Source of the DNA: Vitreoscilla massiliensis
GTDB lineage: Bacteria > Pseudomonadota > Gammaproteobacteria > Burkholderiales > Neisseriaceae
Direction: 5' to 3'
Length of the DNA stretch: 64,000 nucleotides
Assembly: GCF_001457815.1 (NCBI RefSeq)
Contig: NZ_LN898217.1
Span: forward strand, 282,642-346,641
The position numbers were made by a program, and so were the translations under genes. How positions within the stretch are numbered: position 1 is the first letter of the stretch; the number at the start of each line of letters is the position of its first letter. The notes beneath the pieces are model-generated. The model saw only the letters and a program-made list of their open reading frames with translations, searched no databases and was not told the origin of the DNA. Positions 1 to 8,106 of the stretch are shown here, in pieces.

Positions 1-1720
1 GGATGTCTTCTTTTTCTTTGACTTGTTTGTCAAAGTCTTTCCAGAAGGTTTTCATCACCGGTTGCCATTTGCGTTTGCCACTGGCGATGTCGTCCAATTG
101 GTCTTCTAGCTTGGCGGTGAAATTGTAGTCCACGTATTGGCCAAAATGCTCGGTGAGGAATTTGTTGACGATGTCACCGGTGTCGGTCGGCGTGAAGCGC
201 TTCTGATCCAAAGTCACATATTCGCGGTCTTTCAAGGTCGAAATGATGCTGGCGTAAGTCGATGGTCGACCGATGCCAAATTCTTCCAAGGCTTTTACCA
301 ATGAGGCTTCTGTATAGCGTGGCGGCGGTTGGGTGAAGTGTTGTTCACCGCGCAGCGCGTCCACGGGCAAGACATCGCCTTCGCTCATGTCTGGCAATTT
401 TTTGCTGCCTTCTTCGCCGTCCTCATCGTCGTCGGTGTCTTCTTCATACACGCTTAAGAAGCCGGCGAAAGTTTGAATTTGACCAGTGGTGCGGAAGATG
501 CCATTGCCCATTGCGATGTCGACCGAGGTCAAATCGAATTTGGCCGGCGTCATTTGGCTGGCCACGGTGCGTTTCCAAATCATTTGGTAGAGGCGGAATT
601 GGTCGTTGTTTAAAAACGGTTTGACCTCATCAGGCGTCCTGTAAATCGAAGTAGGGCGTATGGCCTCATGCGCTTCTTGCGCATTTTTCGATTTGGTTTT
701 GTACACATTGGCCTTGCTAGGCAAGAAATTCTTGTCGAGCTTGTTTTCAATATAGTGGCGAATTTCTACCAAAGCGTCTTCAGACAAAGTCACCGAGTCG
801 GTACGCATATAGGTAATCAAACCAATCGCACCTTGGCCAACATCAATACCTTCATACAATTGCTGTGCAGTGCGCATGGTGCGGTCGGTGGTCATGCCCA
901 ATTTGCGCACAGCTTCTTGTTGCAAAGTCGAGGTGGTAAACGGTGCGGCTGGATTGCGGCTGCGTTTTTTCTTCTCGATTTTGATGATTTTGGCTTCTTT
1001 GCCCGTCAAATCATCAATCACGCTTTGTTGTGCGGCTTCATTGGGCAGTGCGAATTGCTCGAGTTTGTCACCTTGATAATGGGTGAGTTTGGCGGCAAAT
1101 TTGCTGCGGCCTTTGTGGCTGTCCAAGTGTACCGACCAGTATTCTTGCTCGGTAAAGGCTTTGATTTCGTTTTCACGTTCACAAATCAAGCGCAAAGCAG
1201 GACTTTGCACCCGACCAGCGGACAAACCGCGACGGATTTTTTTCCACAATAATGGCGACAGATTGAAGCCGACCAAATAGTCCAAGGCGCGGCGCGTTTG
1301 CTGCGCATCGACCAATTCTTGCGAAATGGCACGCGGATTGGCAATGGCGTCTAACACGGCTTTTTTGGTCACTTCATGAAAGACCACCCGCTCTTTGGGC
1401 AAGGTTTTCAGGCCGCGTTTGCCATCCAAAATTTGCTGTAAATGCCAAGAAATCGCTTCACCTTCCCTATCCGGGTCGGTGGCGAGATAGAGGTGTTCGG
1501 CTTCACGGGCGGCCTGTACGATGGCGTCGACGTGTTTGCTGTTGCGACTGACCAATTGGTATTTCATCGCAAAGTCGTTTTCAGGGTCGACGGCGCCGCT
1601 TTTCGGTACCAAATCGCGCACATGGCCATACGATGCCAACACTTCAAAGTCGGCACCTAAGTATTTTTTCAGGGTTTTGGCTTTGGAGGGAGACTCCACA
1701 ATCAACAGGTTTTTCGCCAT
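1..1720 (-). CDS. topA: DNA topoisomerase I (5' part, runs off the left edge)
   Basis: Type IA topoisomerase that relaxes negative supercoils behind transcription and replication. The minus-strand frame starting with MAKNLLIVESPSKAK is open from position 1720 to the window edge, giving 573 codons of an enzyme usually about 765-865 residues long. The Toprim domain has the TDPDREGEAI acidic motif near residue 100. The active-site tyrosine is Tyr304 in the ITYMRTDS motif. The C-terminal zinc-finger region lies outside the window. It follows dprA and smg on the same strand, an order common in proteobacteria. A strong hairpin separates it from smg, so it may have its own promoter. The ribosome-binding site is weak. 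Confidence 0.96.
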   Translation of the reverse strand, partial: MAKNLLIVESPSKAKTLKKYLGADFEVLASYGHVRDLVPKSGAVDPENDFAMKYQLVSRNSKHVDAIVQAAREAEHLYLATDPDREGEAISWHLQQILDGKRGLKTLPKERVVFHEVTKKAVLDAIANPRAISQELVDAQQTRRALDYLVGFNLSPLLWKKIRRGLSAGRVQSPALRLICERENEIKAFTEQEYWSVHLDSHKGRSKFAAKLTHYQGDKLEQFALPNEAAQQSVIDDLTGKEAKIIKIEKKKRSRNPAAPFTTSTLQQEAVRKLGMTTDRTMRTAQQLYEGIDVGQGAIGLITYMRTDSVTLSEDALVEIRHYIENKLDKNFLPSKANVYKTKSKNAQEAHEAIRPTSIYRTPDEVKPFLNNDQFRLYQMIWKRTVASQMTPAKFDLTSVDIAMGNGIFRTTGQIQTFAGFLSVYEEDTDDDEDGEEGSKKLPDMSEGDVLPVDALRGEQHFTQPPPRYTEASLVKALEEFGIGRPSTYASIISTLKDREYVTLDQKRFTPTDTGDIVNKFLTEHFGQYVDYNFTAKLEDQLDDIASGKRKWQPVMKTFWKDFDKQVKEKEDI

Positions 1721-1759
1721 ATTTGTCTTATCACTAGGTTATTTTGTGAGGCAAAGTGA

Positions 1760-1788
1760 GCAAAACGCAGCTTATGGCTGCGTTTTGC
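1760..1788 (-). terminator. 12-bp hairpin between smg and topA
   Basis: A perfect 12-bp inverted repeat (1760-1771 with 1777-1788) encloses a 5-base loop. The stem carries an A4 run on one side and a T4 run on the other, so it resembles a symmetric intrinsic terminator, but no further U run follows on the minus strand. It probably ends or attenuates the dprA-smg transcript before topA. Confidence 0.6.
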
Positions 1789-1813
1789 GGTAGGTATTTG
1801 AGTAGCCTAACCG

Positions 1814-2272
1814 TTATTGCATCATGGTATTGCCATGCAAGGCAACCAATAATTCATCGCCAATTAAAATGGGCAGTTCGCTTTGGTGCAGCCATAACAC
1901 CATCAAGGCCAGTAATTTGGTGTGGTCGACGGTAATGTCTTCATCGGGCAATTGGGTCAACATGTGGATGATGAGTTCGCGCTGGGTTGGGCTGATGCCG
2001 CCTTCTTCTTGCAAGAAGCTTAACAAATGAATCACTTCTTCGGGCAAGATGTCCAGCTCGTATTGGCTCAACACACGCACATACGGACAATCGTCTAAGA
2101 CCGAGTTATCCATGCTCAAGCTGCTGGTCAGATTTTCCAGACAGGTCAAAGCATCGTGTATCTCTTCACCGTCAAAACCCGCCTCGGCCAATAAATGACC
2201 CAAATCGTCTTGCTTAGGGCAGGTTTCCCAATCTTGGAAATTTTCAATTAAGAAGGCAATGACATCGAACAT
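1814..2272 (-). CDS. smg: Smg family protein (DUF494)
   Basis: The protein has 152 residues and starts MFDVIAFLIENF, characteristic of the Smg/DUF494 family, which is typically found between dprA and topA. Its biochemical role is not established. The product is small, acidic and predicted to be cytosolic, without a signal peptide or membrane segment. The start ATG at 2272 is preceded by a GGATGG-like ribosome-binding site. Only 15 bases separate it from the dprA stop, so the two are probably cotranscribed. Family assignment is firm; function is unknown. Confidence 0.9.
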   Translation of the reverse strand: MFDVIAFLIENFQDWETCPKQDDLGHLLAEAGFDGEEIHDALTCLENLTSSLSMDNSVLDDCPYVRVLSQYELDILPEEVIHLLSFLQEEGGISPTQRELIIHMLTQLPDEDITVDHTKLLALMVLWLHQSELPILIGDELLVALHGNTMMQ

Positions 2273-2287
2273 AATCCATCCACTTTA

Positions 2288-3391
2288 TCAAGTAATTCGT
2301 TGGTAACGGCCGCCCGAAAGAGCAGCAATTTTGCCTTGTAACTCTAACTGCAGGAGTTCAGCATACACATCTGTGGCGCTGATGCCAAGTTTATCGACCA
2401 GTTGATCAGGATGTATGGGGTCAAAACCCATCGCTTTCAAGAGTGCAGTGGATTCATTAATACATGTGGTTGGGTTGGACGTGGATGCGGTCTGTGAATT
2501 TACAGGCCGCATCTGTGGCAATAATGGGCACTCTTCTAATATGTCGTGCACGGTTTCAACCAGTTTCGCACCTTGTTTGATTAAGGCATGACAGCCTTTG
2601 CTGTGTGGGTTGTGGATGGAACCGGGCACCGCCATCACTTCTTTGTTCATTTCCAAACCCAAACGCGCGGTAATCAAAGAGCCCGATTCCAGTGTCGCTT
2701 CTACCACCACGATGGCTTGCGCCAAACCGGCAATGATGCGGTTGCGGCGCGGGAAATTGTGACTGATAGGCGCGGTGCCCAAAGGGAACTCGGACAATAA
2801 TAAGCCAGTGGCACTGATTTGATGGGCCAAATCCAAATTGGCAGCGGGGTAGACCCGATCGATGCCCGTGCCCAAGACCGCGATGGTCTTGCCTTGCGCA
2901 TGTAAGCAGCCTTGGTGGGCGGCAGTGTCTATACCAGCGGCAAAACCTGACACGATGCACACACCATAAGCAGCCAACTCTGCCGCCATGTCATGGGCAA
3001 TGTGCAAACCACTGGCACTGGCATGGCGGCTGCCAATGAGGGCAACGCTGGGCAGATTGAGCAAGCCCACATCACCGCGCGCAAACAGCAATGGTGGCGG
3101 TGAGTCGATTTCACTGAGTGCCAATGGATAGTCATCGTCGGCCAAACACAGCAAATGGTTGTCGGGATGCAGTGCTTGCCAGTCTAATGCGGCCTGTAAA
3201 TGGCTTAGGCCTTGGTGCTCACGTATGGCAGTCGCGGCTTTGTTGGAAACGATTTGAGACAGGGTAGCAGCAGAGGTTTGCCAAATGTCTTGCACATTGG
3301 GAAAGGCTTGCAACAGTTTTAAGAACGTCATGGCGCCGACTTGCGGCGTGAGCGCAAGTTCAAGATGTGCCAAACGTTCTCGCTCTTGCAT
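2288..3391 (-). CDS. dprA: DNA processing protein DprA
   Basis: DprA loads RecA on incoming single-stranded DNA during natural transformation. The Rossmann-like core is evident in VALIGSRHASASG, VSGFAAGIDTAAH and the following GTGIDRVYPAAN and EFPLGTAP motifs, with a C-terminal winged-helix region. The open frame can be extended to a TTG at 3406, but the ATG at 3391 has a GGGAG six bases upstream, so I prefer that start (367 residues). The TTG lies next to the U tract of the upstream terminator. Two exact GCGGCCTGTAA repeats lie inside the gene, which fits a naturally transformable organism. Confidence 0.96.
   Translation of the reverse strand: MQERERLAHLELALTPQVGAMTFLKLLQAFPNVQDIWQTSAATLSQIVSNKAATAIREHQGLSHLQAALDWQALHPDNHLLCLADDDYPLALSEIDSPPPLLFARGDVGLLNLPSVALIGSRHASASGLHIAHDMAAELAAYGVCIVSGFAAGIDTAAHQGCLHAQGKTIAVLGTGIDRVYPAANLDLAHQISATGLLLSEFPLGTAPISHNFPRRNRIIAGLAQAIVVVEATLESGSLITARLGLEMNKEVMAVPGSIHNPHSKGCHALIKQGAKLVETVHDILEECPLLPQMRPVNSQTASTSNPTTCINESTALLKAMGFDPIHPDQLVDKLGISATDVYAELLQLELQGKIAALSGGRYQRIT
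2500..2510 (-). repeat. candidate DNA uptake sequence (DUS) in dprA
   Basis: Exact TTACAGGCCGC, the reverse complement of GCGGCCTGTAA. A degenerate opposite copy (GCGGTCTGTGA) lies just upstream at about 2487-2497, so the site forms an imperfect inverted pair inside coding DNA. Confidence 0.75.
3189..3199 (+). repeat. candidate DNA uptake sequence in dprA
   Basis: Exact GCGGCCTGTAA inside dprA, the second exact copy in this gene. Confidence 0.75.
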
Positions 3392-3403
3392 GGCATACTC
3401 CCA

Positions 3404-3429
3404 CAAAAAAGCGCACCCTTAAGGTGCGC
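3404..3429 (-). terminator. intrinsic terminator of the LysM gene
   Basis: On the minus strand a GCGCACC/GGTGCGC hairpin (3411-3429) is followed directly by a run of six T. It ends the LysM-protein transcript. The T run abuts the leader of dprA. Confidence 0.85.
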
Positions 3430-3437
3430 TGTGTGCA

Positions 3438-4700
3438 TCAGTATTTGATGTAGTCGCCACGGTTGTAGCGGCCATTGTCATAATAATGTGGTTCTTGCGG
3501 ATCATTTGGCGCGTGTTCGGTGGTTTCTGGGAAATCATCCAAATCACGACCCGGCTCGCGCACGGTATCGCCTATGCTGATGTTGCGCAAGCTGTCCAAA
3601 ATCAAGGCATAAGACACATTGTCATTGGCTTGGTAGACCATCGCTAAGGCCAATTCTTCCGCTGGCATAGAGATGTAGCGGTATTTCGGGCCGCTGTCTT
3701 TGCCTTTGCGCTCAATTTTGTGGGTTTTGGTTTTGCGGTATATGCTCACGACCGTACCTGGGTCCACGCCTTGCACCGTCCCTTGGTTGATGGCCACGGT
3801 TTGGAATTGCGCCGCTTCGCTGACGCCATCAATAATGGACAAGACTTTGGCATCAATCGGCGATGCAGGTGCGTGTGGCATGAAGTGCAAGCCAGTGGTC
3901 AAGAAATCCGGTTCTTTCATCAAGTAGTCGTCTTTCAATACCTCAGACGACACTTCACGAATCACCATCGGTTGGGCGGTGGTGGTTGGGAATTTCAACA
4001 ATGGGTGTTTCTTGGTGTAATACTCATCGTCGTTCAAGCGTTGGTTGACATCGTCTTCACGTTGTTCCCAAGCGGTTGGCTTGAAATTAACCACTTCCAA
4101 TTTGCCGGTGATGGTGATTTCACGACCGATGAATTTATTGGTGTCTGGGTCGCGGATGTCTTTGGTCACGCGGTAGCTGTAATACGTACCTGGTTCGGTC
4201 AAGCCGTAAGCGTAAACGCGGTCACCCGGTGAATAAATCACGCGGTTGTCAGGGCCTTCGATGATGTAAGGTGCGTTTTTGGATTCTTCAGTAGAGATGA
4301 TTTGCGGGGTGCGCATAAAGGTTTGCGCCAAGTTCATATTGATGGTGTTGATACCATAACCATCAGAAACCGTGCGCACGCCGGGTGTCAATTTAATCGT
4401 AGGAATGTTGCCGCCATCTTCATAACCCAATACCGGTTGACCATTGACATAGCGCAACACCAAAGTTTGACCGGGGTAAATCAAATGCGGATTGCGCACT
4501 TGGCTGCGATTCGCGCCCCACAGTTGTGGCCATTGCCATGGACTGCGTAAATAATGGCGAGAAATGCTCCACAAAGTGTCACCGGATTTGACGGTGTAAC
4601 GGGCTGGGGCATCTTTACGTAAAGACAGTGTTTGCGCAAAACTTTGCGTTGAAATGACTAAGCCTGCGGCGCAAAGCAAGGTTATAATGGTTCTTTGCAT
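3438..4700 (-). CDS. secreted LysM-domain protein
   Basis: The protein has 420 residues. A signal peptide of about 22 residues (MQRTIITLLCAAGL, cleavage after SFA) predicts export to the periplasm. A LysM peptidoglycan-binding domain follows at about residues 34-85 (YTVKSGDTLWSISRHYL ... PGQTLVLRY). The remaining 330 residues lack a motif I can name. Neisseria has a comparable LysM gene next to def-fmt, which supports orthology. It is divergent from def, with 168 bp between them for both promoters. A cell-wall-associated role is inferred. Confidence 0.85.
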   Translation of the reverse strand: MQRTIITLLCAAGLVISTQSFAQTLSLRKDAPARYTVKSGDTLWSISRHYLRSPWQWPQLWGANRSQVRNPHLIYPGQTLVLRYVNGQPVLGYEDGGNIPTIKLTPGVRTVSDGYGINTINMNLAQTFMRTPQIISTEESKNAPYIIEGPDNRVIYSPGDRVYAYGLTEPGTYYSYRVTKDIRDPDTNKFIGREITITGKLEVVNFKPTAWEQREDDVNQRLNDDEYYTKKHPLLKFPTTTAQPMVIREVSSEVLKDDYLMKEPDFLTTGLHFMPHAPASPIDAKVLSIIDGVSEAAQFQTVAINQGTVQGVDPGTVVSIYRKTKTHKIERKGKDSGPKYRYISMPAEELALAMVYQANDNVSYALILDSLRNISIGDTVREPGRDLDDFPETTEHAPNDPQEPHYYDNGRYNRGDYIKY

Positions 4701-4868
4701 GATTTTCCCTTATTTGTACTATTTTGACACTGCTGCCAATTTGACTAAATCATAGATTATTTGCATGGATGAAATCCAGTTTTTCAATCATATTACCTTG
4801 AAAATAATGATAGTGTCGTCAATTTAGTCATATATCCGCAGTAATTACCGTTTTTAAGGAGTGACAAG

Positions 4869-5372
4869 ATGGCAATCTTGGACATTTTACATTATCCAGA
4901 TGAGCGCTTACATAAAATTGCGCAACCTGTTGAGGCAGTCGATGAACGCATTCAGCAATTGGTCAAAGACATGGCTGAGACCATGTACGACGCCCCCGGC
5001 ATAGGCTTGGCCGCCACCCAAGTGAATGTGCACGAACAAGTGGTGGTGATTGATTTGTCTGAAGACAAAAATCAGTTGCAGGTATTCATCAATGCCAAAA
5101 TCACCGAGCGCGATGGCGACACTGTGTATGAAGAAGGCTGTTTGTCGGTGCCGGGCATTTTTGACAAAGTACACCGCTCTGAAACCGTGACCGTTGAAGC
5201 CTTGAATGAAAAAGGTGAGGCGTTTACCTTGCATGCCGATGGTTTGTTGGCCATTTGCATACAACACGAATTAGACCATTTGAATGGCAAAGTCTTTGTC
5301 GAACATTTGTCACGCATGAAGCAAGACCGCATCAAAACCAAATTGAAAAAACGCGAAAAAGAAGCCTCATGA
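4869..5372 (+). CDS. def: peptide deformylase
   Basis: Removes the formyl group from the N-terminal methionine of nascent proteins. All three family motifs are present: GIGLAATQV (from residue 44), EEGCLSVPG with metal ligand Cys91, and QHELDHLNG with ligands His133 and His137 and catalytic Glu134. The length of 167 residues is normal. The start has an AAGGAG ribosome-binding site. The stop overlaps the fmt start (ATGA), so synthesis of the formylating and deformylating enzymes is probably translationally coupled. Confidence 0.98.
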   Translation: MAILDILHYPDERLHKIAQPVEAVDERIQQLVKDMAETMYDAPGIGLAATQVNVHEQVVVIDLSEDKNQLQVFINAKITERDGDTVYEEGCLSVPGIFDKVHRSETVTVEALNEKGEAFTLHADGLLAICIQHELDHLNGKVFVEHLSRMKQDRIKTKLKKREKEAS

Positions 5373-6301
5373 AGATTGTTTTCGCAGGAACCCCTGATTT
5401 TGCTGCCAGTGCTTTGGCGGCGATACTGGCTGCCGGACACGAGGTGTTGGCAGTATTGACCCAGCCCGACCGTCCCAAAGGTCGCGGTATGAAATTGACC
5501 CCATCACCCGTCAAAACCTTGGCATTGCAGCATGGCTTGCCGGTGTGGCAGCCTGAGCACTTGAAAGATGCTGACACGCAACAACAATTGCGCGATTTAC
5601 AGGCCGATGTGATGGTGGTAGCTGCCTATGGTTTGTTATTGCCAGCAGCCGTATTGAACATTCCGACCTATGGCTGTTTGAACATCCATGCTTCTTTATT
5701 GCCGCGTTGGCGCGGTGCTGCGCCGATACAGCGCGCGATTGAGGCCGGTGACAAGGAGTCTGGTGTGTGCATCATGCAAATGGATGTGGGTTTGGATACC
5801 GGCGATGTGTTGTTGATCCGTCGCACGCCGATAACTGACACGACCACAGCGGCGCAATTACACGATGATTTGGCCCTATTGGGTGCGGATGCCATTGTGG
5901 CGGCTTTGGCAGATTTGACTACATTAATCAAAGTGCCGCAGCCAGAAGCTGGCGTGACGTATGCACAGAAACTGTCCAAAGCCGATGCCCAAATTGATTG
6001 GTCACTCAGTGCTGAACACATACACAATAAAGTGCGTGCTCTGAATCCTGTGCCCGGTGCATGGACAAGTTTGCAAGGCAATGTCATTAAAGTATGGGCG
6101 AGTACGATGGTGAACACGCAGACACAAGGCCATATTGGTCAAATCATCGCTGCCGACAAGCACGGTATCACCGTGCAAACAGGCGCAGGTGCCATTTTGC
6201 TGACCGAATTGCAAGCCAGTGGCAGCAAGCGCATGGCCGCCTCGGCTTTTGTCGCAGGTCACAGCGATTTGCTTGCGCAACAATTTGAAAGACTAGCATG
6301 A
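5369..6301 (+). CDS. fmt: methionyl-tRNA formyltransferase
   Basis: Transfers a formyl group from 10-formyl-tetrahydrofolate to initiator Met-tRNA. The protein has 310 residues and begins MKIVFAGTPDFAA. The catalytic region has Asn105 and His107 in LNIHASLLPRWRGAAPIQ and Asp143 in GLDTGD; the C-terminal OB-like domain follows. An in-frame extension to 5255 exists inside def, but the ATG overlapping the def stop fits the family start. The gene overlaps rsmB by four bases. Confidence 0.98.
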   Translation: MKIVFAGTPDFAASALAAILAAGHEVLAVLTQPDRPKGRGMKLTPSPVKTLALQHGLPVWQPEHLKDADTQQQLRDLQADVMVVAAYGLLLPAAVLNIPTYGCLNIHASLLPRWRGAAPIQRAIEAGDKESGVCIMQMDVGLDTGDVLLIRRTPITDTTTAAQLHDDLALLGADAIVAALADLTTLIKVPQPEAGVTYAQKLSKADAQIDWSLSAEHIHNKVRALNPVPGAWTSLQGNVIKVWASTMVNTQTQGHIGQIIAADKHGITVQTGAGAILLTELQASGSKRMAASAFVAGHSDLLAQQFERLA

Positions 6302-7551
6302 GTTTGGGAAAAATCCAGTTACAGGCCGCTCAGGTGTATTTAAAAGTAGCGGCAGGTGCCAATTTAAACGATGTGTTGACGCAAGTGCGGGCGCAATATG
6401 AATGGACGCCGCAAGAGTGGGGCACCATCCAAGATTTGTCCTATGGCTCACAACGCTATCGTGGCAGCCTCAATGGTTATTTGCGTTTGCGCGTGCCCAA
6501 GCCTTTGCCTGAGCCGAAATTGGAAGCCTTGCTCATTGTGGCGATGTACCAATTGATGTACACGCAAAATGCACAACATGCGGTGGTGAACGAAGCGGTA
6601 CAAGCGGCCAGTAAACTTGCCAATGGCAAATTCAAATCCTTAATCAACGCGGTTTTGCGCCAAGTCATCCGCGAAGAATGCAAATTGCCCAAAGTGGTGT
6701 TGCAAGACCCAGAGGCCAAATACAATTTTCCATTGTGGTGGATAGAACGACTCAAAAGCGATTATCCCAAGCATTGGCACAATATCGTCGCCGCCAGCCA
6801 ATTGCCACCGCCATTGACGCTGCGCGTGAACCGCCGCCACATGACTGCTGAGGCTTATTTGGCGGTGCTGGCCGAGCATGACATAGCAGCCAGTGTGGTG
6901 GGTGAACAGGCAGTGCGTCTGAAACAAGCAACATCTGTTGTAAATTTACCACAGTTTTCTGAGGGTGTGGTATCGGTGCAAGATTGGGGTGCACAACAGG
7001 CCGCTTTGTTGCTGAATCCACAAACAGGTGAGCGCATTTTGGATGCATGTGCGGCACCTGGGGGCAAAACGGGTCATATTTTAGAGCTGGCCGATGTTGA
7101 TTTACTGGCCTTGGATGTGGATGCCAAACGCTTACAGCGCGTGGCTGAGAACATTGAACGCCTGCGTTTACCCGCGCATTTACAGGCCGCCGATGCAGCG
7201 AAATTGGATGGCTGGTATGATGGTACGCAGTTTGATGCGGTGTTGGCCGATGTGCCATGTACGGCCTCAGGTGTGGTCAAGCGCCATCCTGACATCAAAT
7301 GGCTGCGTCGCAAAAACGATGCCAACACTGTTGCATTGCAGCAACATAAAATGCTGGATGTGTTGTGGTCTACCGTCAAAGTGGGTGGTCGCATGTTATT
7401 GGCTACATGTTCGATCTTTCCCGAAGAAAATCACCAACAACTGCAGGCTATGCTCAGTCGACATGCCGATGCGCGTTTGCGTTTAGAAGAGCAACTCCTG
7501 CCGAATGATGCACAAGATGGCTTTTATTACGCGCTTATTGATAAAGTTTAG
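6298..7551 (+). CDS. rsmB: 16S rRNA (cytosine-967-C5) methyltransferase
   Basis: RsmB (Sun/Fmu) methylates C967 of 16S rRNA. The 417-residue protein has an N-terminal NusB-like RNA-binding domain and a C-terminal SAM domain with DACAAPGGKT. The two family cysteines are Cys321 in DVPCTASG and Cys371 in LLATCSIF. The start ATG overlaps the fmt stop. Two exact copies of the repeat GCGGCCTGTAA occur in the gene. The 3' end overlaps the possible starts of the next gene. Confidence 0.97.
   Translation: MSLGKIQLQAAQVYLKVAAGANLNDVLTQVRAQYEWTPQEWGTIQDLSYGSQRYRGSLNGYLRLRVPKPLPEPKLEALLIVAMYQLMYTQNAQHAVVNEAVQAASKLANGKFKSLINAVLRQVIREECKLPKVVLQDPEAKYNFPLWWIERLKSDYPKHWHNIVAASQLPPPLTLRVNRRHMTAEAYLAVLAEHDIAASVVGEQAVRLKQATSVVNLPQFSEGVVSVQDWGAQQAALLLNPQTGERILDACAAPGGKTGHILELADVDLLALDVDAKRLQRVAENIERLRLPAHLQAADAAKLDGWYDGTQFDAVLADVPCTASGVVKRHPDIKWLRRKNDANTVALQQHKMLDVLWSTVKVGGRMLLATCSIFPEENHQQLQAMLSRHADARLRLEEQLLPNDAQDGFYYALIDKV
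6319..6329 (-). repeat. candidate DNA uptake sequence in rsmB
   Basis: Exact TTACAGGCCGC within the first codons of rsmB. Confidence 0.75.
7180..7190 (-). repeat. candidate DNA uptake sequence in rsmB
   Basis: Exact TTACAGGCCGC in the SAM-binding half of rsmB, the second copy in this gene. Confidence 0.75.
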
Positions 7552-8104
7552 CCTATTGGCTTTGTGCTTGGGTTGGGCTGTGGCCGCCCAAGCAGAAAGC
7601 ATGCGCGCTACCCGCGCAGAGGCGGTGATAGGCACGCAAGGGCAGTTAAATGTGAACAGTCGCTTCAATACCACGCTGCCTGCGGCTTTACAGGATGCTT
7701 TAAGACAAGGTGTGACCTTGAATTTTGAATTGAATTACCAATTGGTCGCGCCCAAGCTGTTGGCTTACAACATGCGCTTCAATCCTTTGGTGGATACGGT
7801 CAAGCCGGTGATTTACCGGCTGTCTTACCATCCCCTTACCGACAAATACCGCGTGACGGTGGGCACGTTTTCCACCGAATATTCCCAGCTGGACACTGCC
7901 TTGCGGGCAGTGGGCAGCATTGCCAATTGGCAAGTGCATCCCAAGTCCACATTCGCGCGTGGCGACGCCAATCAAATACAAGCCAATGTGCGCTTGAATC
8001 TCAGCAGTAACCAATTGCCCAAACCTTTTCAAGTGAATACCTTAAGCTCCAAAAATTGGAATTTGGATTCGGGCTGGGTGCGTTTGCGGGTGAGGGCGGG
8101 CTAA
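7505..8104 (+). CDS. DUF4390 secreted protein
   Basis: Up to 199 residues, with a hydrophobic signal segment (LLIKFSLLALCLGWAVAAQA) and probable cleavage near residue 30, so likely periplasmic or membrane anchored. The rest matches my recollection of DUF4390 proteins encoded just before ntrY in betaproteobacteria; no enzymatic motif is seen. Three ATGs (7505, 7508, 7517) are possible starts, all inside the rsmB 3' end. The third still keeps the signal peptide. A role tied to NtrY sensing is speculative. Confidence 0.8.
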   Translation: MMHKMAFITRLLIKFSLLALCLGWAVAAQAESMRATRAEAVIGTQGQLNVNSRFNTTLPAALQDALRQGVTLNFELNYQLVAPKLLAYNMRFNPLVDTVKPVIYRLSYHPLTDKYRVTVGTFSTEYSQLDTALRAVGSIANWQVHPKSTFARGDANQIQANVRLNLSSNQLPKPFQVNTLSSKNWNLDSGWVRLRVRAG

Positions 8105-8106
8105 AC

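Noticed and set aside
668..1252. 194-codon plus-strand frame opposite topA
   Set aside because: It is a shadow of topA, whose reverse frame carries clear topoisomerase motifs.
3392..3406. Longer dprA start at TTG 3406
   Set aside because: It sits in the terminator T run and lacks a ribosome-binding site; ATG 3391 has GGGAG at a proper distance.
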